Source of the DNA: CADEDV01 sp964437415
GTDB lineage: Bacteria > Bacteroidota > Bacteroidia > Chitinophagales > Chitinophagaceae
Direction: 5' to 3'
DNA: 64,000 nt
Assembly (NCBI GenBank): GCA_964437415.1
Contig: CAYTGN010000001.1
Span: forward strand, 124,001-188,000
How positions within the stretch are numbered: the first letter of the stretch is position 1; each line of letters begins with the position of its first letter. A program made the translations under genes and the position numbers. Under the pieces are notes generated by a model that saw only the letters and a list, made by a program, of their open reading frames with translations, was not told the DNA's origin and did not search any database. Below, piece after piece: positions 35,293-42,644 of this stretch.

Positions 35293-35385
35293 CTACGAGG
35301 TTCTTTTAACCAGGAACCTGCGGATTACCGAATAGTTATTGACAACCAGGATAGCGACAGATAATAAGAGGAGCATTTTAGGCAT
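35293..35385 (-). CDS. Possible 30-residue membrane peptide between the metH halves
   Basis: ATG at 35385 to TAG at 35293-35295 encodes 30 residues, MPKMLLLLSVAILVV then a short basic end RRFLVKRTS: one hydrophobic helix with a positively charged C-terminus. It starts 32 bases after the upstream metH stop and ends 2 bases before the downstream metH start, the spacing of a translationally coupled gene. It could be a real small membrane protein, a coupling peptide, or chance. No homologue is known to me. Confidence 0.35.
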   Translation of the reverse strand: MPKMLLLLSVAILVVNNYSVIRRFLVKRTS

Positions 35386-35417
35386 GGGTCTCAGATTGCT
35401 GGCGCTAAAATACACTT

Positions 35418-36464
35418 TTATGTCAATTCTTCTAAGATAACCGGCAACTTTCTGGGTTTGATGGTTTTAACTTGTTGGGCAATATGCCTGATATGGTCCG
35501 GAGTGGTGCCGCAGCACCCGCCGACAATGTTTACAAATCCTTCTTTGGCCCAGTCTTCCAGGTAATGGGCCGTTTCTTCCGGTTGCTCATCATATTCCCC
35601 CATGGCATTGGGCAGACCGGCGTTGGGATAGGCCGACACATAGCAACCAGCCAGTTGCGACAACTCCTCAATATGTGGCCGCATTTCTTTGGCGCCTAAG
35701 GCGCAATTCAAACCGATGCTCAAAGGTTTGGCATGCATCACTGAAGTGTAAAAAGCTTCCAGTGTTTGCCCTGATAATGTCCGGCCGCTTGCATCGGTAA
35801 TAGTTCCACTGATCATTATCGGGAGTGTCCTGATCCTCCCTTCGGGGGGTGGGGGGGCTTCCCTGAAATATTTCTTGATGGCGAATATGGCTGCTTTTGC
35901 ATTTAAGGTATCAAAAATGGTTTCGATTAAAAGTATATCTGCACCTCCATCCACCAATCCTCTCACCTGTTCATAATACGCATTTACTACCTCGTCAAAT
36001 GTAACAGCCCGGTAGCCGGGGTTGTTGACATCGGGTGAAAGTGATAATGTTTTATTCAGCGGGCCGATGGCGCCGGCTACAAATTTTGGATTCTGGGTTT
36101 TTGAATTTGGATTTTGCGCATAGTACTCATCTATTGCTTCTCTGGCACATTTGGCTGCAGCCACATTCAGTTCATAGGCCAGTGACTGCATTTCATAATC
36201 AGCCATAGCAATCGCCGTGCTGCTGAAGGTATTGGTCTCAATAATGTCAGCGCCGGCATCGAGGTATTGTTTGTGTATTTCTTTGATGATCTGCGGCTGC
36301 GTAATATTCAGCAGGTCATTATTTCCTTTCACGTCGCAGTGCCAGTCTTTGAATCGTTCACCACGGTAATCTGCTTCGGTCAGCTTATACCGCTGGATCA
36401 TGGTGCCCATGGCGCCGTCAATGACCAGTATACGTTCATTCAAACAATCCTGAATTGTTTTCAT
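35418..36464 (-). CDS. metH: Methionine synthase, homocysteine S-methyltransferase part of split MetH
   Basis: 348 residues from the Met at 36464. In-frame Met codons further upstream lie in the structured leader, and homology begins at KTIQDCLNERILVIDGAMGTMIQRY. The homocysteine-binding barrel has zinc ligands in GLNCALG and the GGCCGTTPDHI pair. In most bacteria this is the first domain of one MetH chain; in this organism it is separate, upstream and in the same operon. Preceded by a good promoter and a structured leader resembling a SAM-II aptamer. Confidence 0.94.
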   Translation of the reverse strand: MKTIQDCLNERILVIDGAMGTMIQRYKLTEADYRGERFKDWHCDVKGNNDLLNITQPQIIKEIHKQYLDAGADIIETNTFSSTAIAMADYEMQSLAYELNVAAAKCAREAIDEYYAQNPNSKTQNPKFVAGAIGPLNKTLSLSPDVNNPGYRAVTFDEVVNAYYEQVRGLVDGGADILLIETIFDTLNAKAAIFAIKKYFREAPPPPEGRIRTLPIMISGTITDASGRTLSGQTLEAFYTSVMHAKPLSIGLNCALGAKEMRPHIEELSQLAGCYVSAYPNAGLPNAMGEYDEQPEETAHYLEDWAKEGFVNIVGGCCGTTPDHIRHIAQQVKTIKPRKLPVILEELT

Positions 36465-36514
36465 AACAATGGTTGTTGGTGAACTATAAACGTTGGGAAA
36501 CTTAGTGAGGGTTT

Positions 36515-36575
36515 CGTACCGTTTATTAGTTCTGTTGTTTATACAGGCCGAACAATAAACAAATCCGCCTGTGAG
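36515..36575 (-). promoter_or_regulatory. SAM-II-like pseudoknot leader of metH (candidate riboswitch)
   Basis: On the minus strand: P1 ACAGGC (36572-36567) and GCCTGT (36548-36543); P2 TATTGTTC (36557-36550) in the P1 loop and GAAC-T-AATA (36532-36524), 8 pairs with one bulged T. The order P1-P2-P1'-P2' is an H-type pseudoknot. Features shared with the SAM-II consensus as I recall it: GATTT soon after P1, ATAAA right after P1', and CTAA with a bulged T in P2'. An alternative helix TTGTTTAT/ATAAACAA (36562-36555 with 36542-36535) competes. The position between a promoter and a methionine gene fits. Assignment is inference. Confidence 0.5.
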
Positions 36576-36581
36576 ATGCAA

Positions 36582-36612
36582 CAAAGCTAAAGGATATAGT
36601 TATAATAAACAA
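36582..36612 (-). promoter_or_regulatory. promoter of the metH operon
   Basis: On the minus strand TTG (36612-36610), a 20-base spacer, then TAGCTTTG (36589-36582), an exact TAnnTTTG box. Transcription would begin at about 36575, just at the 5' edge of the structured leader. Confidence 0.6.
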
Positions 36613-36617
36613 GATCG

Positions 36618-36690
36618 GTTTCACGCAGGGATTGCTGAGGTCGCAGGGAATAAATGATTAAATCAGCGGACTCTGCGTTCTCTGCATGAC
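36618..36690. repeat. degenerate CTGCG-type intergenic repeat
   Basis: Between recR and the metH promoter the sequence consists of imperfect repeats of CGCAGGGA / CTGCGTTCTCTGC words. Similar word content is found at 48025-48115. No coding potential seen. Confidence 0.35.
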
Positions 36691-37311
36691 TTACCGGTTG
36701 GAAACATAACTCTCCACCGGCAAACGATTCTGCAGGCTGCGGGCCAGGGTCATTTCATCTGCATATTCAAGTTCGCCGCCAAAAGCGATGCCACGGGCAA
36801 TGGTGGTGATGCGGACAGGCAAACCCGAAAGCTTTTTCTGGATATAATAGATGGTTGTGTCGCCCTGTATATTGGGGTTGAGGGCAAAAATGAGTTCCTC
36901 TGTTTTTTCTTTCTCAATGCGATGGGCCAGTGATTCAATATTGAGCTGATCAGGGCCGATACCATCCAGCGGAGAGATGACTCCGCCCAGTACATGGTAA
37001 GTTCCGTTATACTGCTGTGTACTTTCAATAGCGATAACATCCCGGATGCTTTCCACCACGCAGATGATATTTTGTTTACGCATCGAATTGGAGCAAATGG
37101 AACAAATGTCCCCGTCAGCCACATTACAACATCGCTGGCAGAATTTTATTTCGCTTCTCATTTTGGCGATCACTTCGCTGAAATGAGCCACTTCTGCCGT
37201 ATCCTGTTTCAGCAGGTTCAGCACCAGCCGCAATGCTGTTTTTTTACCAATACCGGGCAGTTTGGCAAATTCATTTACGGCATTCTCTAATAAAGAAGAG
37301 GAGAATTGCAT
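36691..37311 (-). CDS. recR: Recombination protein RecR
   Basis: 206 residues from the Met at 37311 (MQFSSSLLENAVNEFAKLPGIGKKTALRL, with the helix-hairpin-helix); the Met at 37332 would add seven residues. The zinc finger C-x2-C...C-x2-C is in CQRCCNVADGDICSIC, and the Toprim domain in ICVVESIRDVIAIE. It works with RecF and RecO in single-strand gap repair, loading RecA. A TACCTTCG box lies 4 bases upstream of the ATG, which would give an almost leaderless mRNA. Confidence 0.96.
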   Translation of the reverse strand: MQFSSSLLENAVNEFAKLPGIGKKTALRLVLNLLKQDTAEVAHFSEVIAKMRSEIKFCQRCCNVADGDICSICSNSMRKQNIICVVESIRDVIAIESTQQYNGTYHVLGGVISPLDGIGPDQLNIESLAHRIEKEKTEELIFALNPNIQGDTTIYYIQKKLSGLPVRITTIARGIAFGGELEYADEMTLARSLQNRLPVESYVSNR

Positions 37312-37385
37312 GGAGCGAAGGTAAAGAATCAAGCTGTATGGTTCTGTTTATGATCCTGGATTTTAAAACTTTGCGCCCTGGCCTT

Positions 37386-38816
37386 TTATAACGCTATTTC
37401 AAATTCGTTTTCAAGACCGGCTTTCACATTGATCCGCCGTTCCACCGGTTTCACCAGTTCAGGTTGTTTTCTTCCTCCAAAAAAATCTCCCGGGTCCCAT
37501 TTGCCGTTCTTATTGTCATCATAAAGGATCCGCATTTCATAATCGCCGGGCAGGAACAATGTTTGGGAAAATTCAGGCCCGGTTAACGGGAACGATTGAG
37601 TAATGATATTATTCAGAACAAAAAGGAGGACAGGATTCTTTTCCATGTCAAGGTTTCGGAAGCGAAGTTTTAGTGAACCATAATCAGCCAGTTTTTTGGT
37701 ACGAAAACTCAATGTATCCGTCTTCAGCAATTTGCGGCCGCTGCTGTCCTCAGCAAAATCAATGTCAAGAATAAGATGGTAATCCGTATTTTCTTTCCAT
37801 TTATATAGCAGTTTAAATTTTTCCCCGCTGCTGTCTTTTTCAAAGCGATAATCTCTTGCAGGTATGAATGTTGAATCAATGTGCAGGGAGATCTTTGCCG
37901 AATCAAAATTCTTCAGGGGCTGATCAAAGCTCATGACAAAATCATTCAGCAGGTCGTGCCGGTTGTTCGTAAGATTGGTGCTGTAGCGAAGCCTTCTTTC
38001 AGATGCTGCGCCGCCGAGACGACCCCTTCCGCCGGTTGGCACATTGGGAAGAGCAGGGCGGGAAGAAGCGGCCTGGCTGCCCTCATAAGCATACAGGATG
38101 AGCTTTGTGGTATCCTGCGGCACTGATACCGGCTTGTCGGCAAAGGCAAAAAGTTGTTTTTCGTCATAACTCCAGCGGCGGCTGCCATCATCTTTCATAG
38201 CATATACATAAAAGGTTTTTGGTGGAAGATTTTTAAAAGTGAAATTCCCTTTGTTGTCCAGTTTGGTGACATAACGGGGATTTTCGCTTACAATGGCCGA
38301 ATCGTCCGGATTGGTATGCAGCATCACGATCAGTGTGGTGTCTGTTTTGCCGGTCTCGGCGAGCAGGATGCTACCCGACAACTCAAGTGAATCAAAGTAG
38401 GCGCCGGTAGAAAAAGTAAAACTGAAATCCTTCATCACATTTCCTTCATTGATGTCTTTGATCGCTTTTCCGAAATTGTAAGTGTAGGTGGTGCCCGGCT
38501 CCAGGCTGTCAATGATCTTTACGGTTACCGTATTCAGTCGATGAGTAACTTCAGGATTTACTTTCGGGATAGGAGACACCAGCAACTCCTGCTGCACATT
38601 TTGCACATCTATGTATTCGTCAAATGTGAAGTTGAGGCGCTTCTCCCGGAAATTGAGCGATGAATCTGCCGGGTTTGCCTTCACCAACACCGGCGGCAAT
38701 GAATCCCTCGGTCCTCCTGACGGCGGTATGATATTGGCACAACCCGTGCTGCCGGTCATTGCTGTAACGATTACTATACTCAAAAGCACCAATGATATAA
38801 TTACACGGGAGTACAT
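37386..38816 (-). CDS. Big_5/Ig-like domain lipoprotein
   Basis: 476 residues from the Met at 38816. Signal MYSRVIISLVLLSIVIVTAMTGSTG-C with lipobox STGC, then ANIIPPSGGPRDSLPPVLVKANP, the typical start of Bacteroidota Ig-like (Big_5) lipoproteins of unknown role. The first module (NFREKRLNFTFDEYIDV ... TYTYNFGKAIKDINEGN ... FSFTFSTG) is the Big_5 fold; a CNA-B-like turn (NFTFKNLPPKTFYVYAMKD) and a second Ig-like region follow, with YDDNKNGKWDPGDFF near the end. Surface or periplasmic; single gene between recR and the helicase. Confidence 0.85.
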   Translation of the reverse strand: MYSRVIISLVLLSIVIVTAMTGSTGCANIIPPSGGPRDSLPPVLVKANPADSSLNFREKRLNFTFDEYIDVQNVQQELLVSPIPKVNPEVTHRLNTVTVKIIDSLEPGTTYTYNFGKAIKDINEGNVMKDFSFTFSTGAYFDSLELSGSILLAETGKTDTTLIVMLHTNPDDSAIVSENPRYVTKLDNKGNFTFKNLPPKTFYVYAMKDDGSRRWSYDEKQLFAFADKPVSVPQDTTKLILYAYEGSQAASSRPALPNVPTGGRGRLGGAASERRLRYSTNLTNNRHDLLNDFVMSFDQPLKNFDSAKISLHIDSTFIPARDYRFEKDSSGEKFKLLYKWKENTDYHLILDIDFAEDSSGRKLLKTDTLSFRTKKLADYGSLKLRFRNLDMEKNPVLLFVLNNIITQSFPLTGPEFSQTLFLPGDYEMRILYDDNKNGKWDPGDFFGGRKQPELVKPVERRINVKAGLENEFEIAL

Positions 38817-38877
38817 ACAAGGCTGCAAACTTAACGGGTTTGAGGGGAATGAGCTGTTTTAAAAATCATAATACTGT

Positions 38878-41800
38878 TCAATCTTCAGCAGGTTCTTCTT
38901 CCAGCGTATGAAGCGCTACGGCCAGGTTATTTGTTTTGACAAAATTGCACCAATGGCAATCGGATTTGCCGCAACCTGTATAGAATTCCCGGTTCTGAAT
39001 CTTTTGCCAGGTATCGGTGATCTGCTGCGTAACGGTGCTGATGTCGGCAGGGCTGATGACCACTTTTTCCTTGCGATAGTTCTTTTTTTTATCCGGCTCG
39101 ATAAAATCAAATTCTGTGCTCACTACTTTCCAATCCTTTTGCTCATAATTATCCACCAGTATTTTGTAAAAAACGGCCTGCCTCCAATAATCACCGCCAT
39201 TCAGGTCTTTATCCGAGGGTCCTTTTAGTTTAGGCAATGCCTTATCGGGGTCACCGGTTTTATAATCCACCACATTCACTGCCTTGCCGTCAAATTCCAG
39301 TTTGTCCAGCTTTCCTTTCAGCGGCACCTCTTTCACCAGCACGTTGCGGATATTTCTTTCAATGGCTACGATCTTGTTGAAAGATTGTATGTATTTGTCA
39401 TAATAATTACTCAGCACTTCATGGCCATATTCTTTTCTGCGGTCATACTCCTCTTTGGTAAAACTTTCACGGTGGCGCTGCATATACCAGTCAAAATCGG
39501 CAATGAATTCTTCTTTCGGCGGAAATTTTTCTTTGCCGCCTTCCTGCATCTTGCGGAATAATTTTTCCAGTGCATGATGCACTGCCGAACCAAATTCAGT
39601 GGCTTCATTTTTTGGAGACGGGATGCGGATAAGATTTTTAAAATAAAATTCCAGCGGGCATTTTAAGTAATTGTTCAGCGCCGTCACATTCATCACAAAC
39701 TTATCCAGTATATGCCCGATAAATTCTTCTTCAATCTTCCCGATCTCAGGTGCTTCGGCTTCTGCAAAATGAAGGGCAGAAAATTCTGCCAGCACATCAG
39801 CGGCAATAATTATCTTCTCAGCAGGAATATCATGCTGGTCCTGTATCTCGGCAATGAACATCGAAGGCTCCAGTTCTTTGCCGTCATTTTTGAATTTGCT
39901 GTAAGAAATATAAAGATGCTGTTCGGCTCTTGTCAGCGCCACATAAAATAATCTGCGCAGTTCTTCCTCATCGTTTCCTGCAGCCTGTGACGAAAACATC
40001 GTATCCGGTAATTTATAGCCACCACCCGGTTTTCTTTTCTTTTCCCAGGATGCAGCATTGCAACCGGCCACAAAAACATATTCAAATTCCAAACCTTTGG
40101 AGCCATGCGCCGTCATCAGGTTCACGCCTTTCTCACTGCCGCTAACCTGCACCAATGGCAGCCGGATATCTTCTCTTTCCATCAGACCGATCAGTTTCAC
40201 TAATTGTGCAAGGTTCAGTGATGCATTGCGGTGTGTTTCCTCTTTTACAAAATCAAACAAACCGGTGAGCACCTGCAACTGCCAGTGTTTGTCATCGCTT
40301 TGCATGATATGATTCAGCACCCCGGCTTCGCGGATGATCTTTTCAAACAAATGCTGCAGGGTAAGATTGGGCACCGCAGCAATCAATGCTTCGATGACAG
40401 AAGATGCTTTTTTTAAACCCGGATGAATCGCAGCACTGAAAAGGTCTTTAGGCGCCGCATTCGCTTTTTCATGCAGCAGGCTGCGCAGGGAACTATTATC
40501 ATCATTATACCTTTTATTCGCCGCTTCCATACTCAGTTTGGCAATTTCGATGGAAGGAATACCAAACCAGTCGAAGTGCAATATCTCAAACAGCATTTCA
40601 TCACCACTGTAGGAAATGTCATGTTCTGAATCGAGATATTTCAGCAGGAGAATGATCTTTTTTGCCAGCGGCAATTCAAGAATGTTGAGGTGACGTTTGC
40701 TGTAAACAGGAATGTTCAGCAGTTTGAAATACTGTGCCAGTTCTTCGCCATACTTATTTTCTTTATAGATGATACCGATGCGGCCCGGCAGCACCCCCTG
40801 CGCCAGCAGTTGCTGCACCTGCTTCACTATTCCGATCATTTCCTGCCGCTGCGTTTCGTATTCCCGGATAATTGGTTTATGGGTTAATTGGTTAATGGGT
40901 TGGCGGGAAGAGAGAAGATCTTTGCTTAGCCCGTCAATCTGTTTCACCAGTCTTTCTTCATTCCGGTTGATGAGTGTTTTGGAAACATCGAGAATAGGTT
41001 GTGTGGAGCGGTAGTTATTGGTGAGCACCACGGTGAGCAGGTCGTTCTTATAACTGTCGGCAAACTGCAGCATATTCTCCACGTTGGCGCCCTGGAAGCG
41101 ATAGATGCTCTGGTCATCATCCCCCACCACAAACACATTGGGTTTGTCCCAGTAGCTGATGAGTAATTCCACAATACGGTTTTGGGTGCCGCTGGTGTCC
41201 TGGTATTCATCCACCAGTATGTATTGATATTTTTCCTGGTAATTGGCCAGCAGGTTTTTATTTTCTTCAAACGCTTTGATCACCCAGTTGATCATGTCGT
41301 CAAAATCATAGCGGTTGCGCTGCCGCATCAGTTGCTGGAAGCGGTCAAACTCATTCACCGCCGCCCGCAGCTTTTCCATTTTTTCTTTTTCTTCTTCGAT
41401 CTTGTCTTTCTTCAGGTCGCCGGCATTGAACGCTTTGTATTTTCTTTTATACACAAACTCATCCCGGTTGGGCAGGTCGGCAATATATTCATCAATCTTC
41501 CGGCTGATGAATGCCGGTGTCCAGCCTTCTTTTTTCATGGCGCTGAACAGCGAATCCAAATTATTGATTTCAAAATACACATCACCCCGGTATCTTTTCA
41601 GCGGGTGGTTTTTGGGAAAAGAATCAATCAGTTCTTTGAACAGCTCAATCTTTTCAAGATCAGAAACCGGGTCCAGCGCTGTTTTTTCAAACAGCGAAAG
41701 ATTTTCCTGTATCACATCATTGCAAAAAGCATGAAAAGTGTAGATGTTCACTTTATACGCTTCGGGCCCGATAAATTGCAACAGCCTTTTCCGCATGGCC

Positions 41801-42030
41801 ACCACACCGGCATCGGTATAAGTGAGGCAAAGGATATTTTCAGGCAGTGCATCTGTTTCCAATAAAATCTTGCCGATGCGGCTGGCCAGTATCTGTGTCT
41901 TGCCCGTGCCCGGCCCGGCGATCACCATCACCGGCCCTTCAATACTGTTCACGGCCAGCTGCTGTTTTTCATTCAGCTTTTCAAACTCTTCTGCAAACTT
42001 TCTTTCTAATCTTTCTTTGTTAAAGGACAT
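38878..42030 (-). CDS. UvrD-family helicase fused to an Fe-S PD-(D/E)XK nuclease
   Basis: 1050 residues. Superfamily 1A helicase motifs: Walker A VIAGPGTGKTQ (about 37-47), Ia CLTYTDAGVVAMRKRL, II ILVDEYQDTSGTQ, III VVGDDDQSIYRFQGAN, IV LTNNYRST, V VNLMTAHGSKGLEFEYVFV and VI RLFYVALTRAEQHLYISYSK. The C-terminal 250 residues form a RecB/AddB-type nuclease: LKCPLEFYFKNL, FGSAVHHALEKLF, VVDYKTG (catalytic Asp and Lys) and CGKSDCHWC, which with the Cys of LKCP gives four cysteines for a 4Fe-4S cluster. Helicase and nuclease on one chain suggest DNA-end resection. Confidence 0.92.
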   Translation of the reverse strand: MSFNKERLERKFAEEFEKLNEKQQLAVNSIEGPVMVIAGPGTGKTQILASRIGKILLETDALPENILCLTYTDAGVVAMRKRLLQFIGPEAYKVNIYTFHAFCNDVIQENLSLFEKTALDPVSDLEKIELFKELIDSFPKNHPLKRYRGDVYFEINNLDSLFSAMKKEGWTPAFISRKIDEYIADLPNRDEFVYKRKYKAFNAGDLKKDKIEEEKEKMEKLRAAVNEFDRFQQLMRQRNRYDFDDMINWVIKAFEENKNLLANYQEKYQYILVDEYQDTSGTQNRIVELLISYWDKPNVFVVGDDDQSIYRFQGANVENMLQFADSYKNDLLTVVLTNNYRSTQPILDVSKTLINRNEERLVKQIDGLSKDLLSSRQPINQLTHKPIIREYETQRQEMIGIVKQVQQLLAQGVLPGRIGIIYKENKYGEELAQYFKLLNIPVYSKRHLNILELPLAKKIILLLKYLDSEHDISYSGDEMLFEILHFDWFGIPSIEIAKLSMEAANKRYNDDNSSLRSLLHEKANAAPKDLFSAAIHPGLKKASSVIEALIAAVPNLTLQHLFEKIIREAGVLNHIMQSDDKHWQLQVLTGLFDFVKEETHRNASLNLAQLVKLIGLMEREDIRLPLVQVSGSEKGVNLMTAHGSKGLEFEYVFVAGCNAASWEKKRKPGGGYKLPDTMFSSQAAGNDEEELRRLFYVALTRAEQHLYISYSKFKNDGKELEPSMFIAEIQDQHDIPAEKIIIAADVLAEFSALHFAEAEAPEIGKIEEEFIGHILDKFVMNVTALNNYLKCPLEFYFKNLIRIPSPKNEATEFGSAVHHALEKLFRKMQEGGKEKFPPKEEFIADFDWYMQRHRESFTKEEYDRRKEYGHEVLSNYYDKYIQSFNKIVAIERNIRNVLVKEVPLKGKLDKLEFDGKAVNVVDYKTGDPDKALPKLKGPSDKDLNGGDYWRQAVFYKILVDNYEQKDWKVVSTEFDFIEPDKKKNYRKEKVVISPADISTVTQQITDTWQKIQNREFYTGCGKSDCHWCNFVKTNNLAVALHTLEEEPAED

Positions 42031-42090
42031 AGCTTATCAAACTTTCCGGCCCCTTGCCGGTTATTACAACAAGTTAATATAAAAACACAG

Positions 42091-42588
42091 ATGCCTGCTT
42101 ATTCCATCAAAACCGTTCAGAAGATACCGGCTTCCCTGCAACAGGTCTGGGAAATGTTTTCCAACCCGGCAAATTTACAGCTCATCACCCCGCCGGAAAT
42201 GGGCTTTCGTGTCATTTCCCGTTATCACGGTGACCAGATTTATGCCGGGCAGATAATTGAGTATAAAGTAAAACCCGTTTTGGGTATTCCTGTTTACTGG
42301 ATGACCGAGATCACACAGGTAAAGGACGGGGAATATTTTATTGATGAGCAGCGTTTCGGTCCTTACAAACTATGGCATCATCAACATCATTTCAAAGTGA
42401 TCCCGGGTGGTGTGGAGATGACAGATATTGTTCACTACAAAAATCCGCTGTGGTTTTTGGGAAACATTGCCAATGCATTATTCGTAAGGAAAAAACTAAA
42501 ACAGATATTCAATTTTCGCTTTCAGAAAGTGGAACAACTATTTGGCCCCTGGCCCGGCGGACAGGAAGCAAATATTGAAACACATTAA
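42091..42588 (+). CDS. SRPBCC-family ligand-binding protein
   Basis: 165 residues of the START/SRPBCC fold: IKTVQKIPASLQQVWEMFSNPANLQLITPPEMGF is the typical first strand-helix, followed by IIEYKVKPVLGIPVYWMTEIT, FIDEQRFGPYKLWHHQHHF and a C-terminal long helix with FNFRFQKVEQLFG. Members bind hydrophobic ligands; some are fused to sugar epimerases as a cell-division-inhibitor-like domain. The ligand is unknown. Divergent from the helicase gene with 60 bases between. Confidence 0.85.
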   Translation: MPAYSIKTVQKIPASLQQVWEMFSNPANLQLITPPEMGFRVISRYHGDQIYAGQIIEYKVKPVLGIPVYWMTEITQVKDGEYFIDEQRFGPYKLWHHQHHFKVIPGGVEMTDIVHYKNPLWFLGNIANALFVRKKLKQIFNFRFQKVEQLFGPWPGGQEANIETH

Positions 42589-42644
42589 TCACCACCTCCT
42601 GACTAACAACTCACAACTCCCGCCAATGACTATTGACTCCCGCC

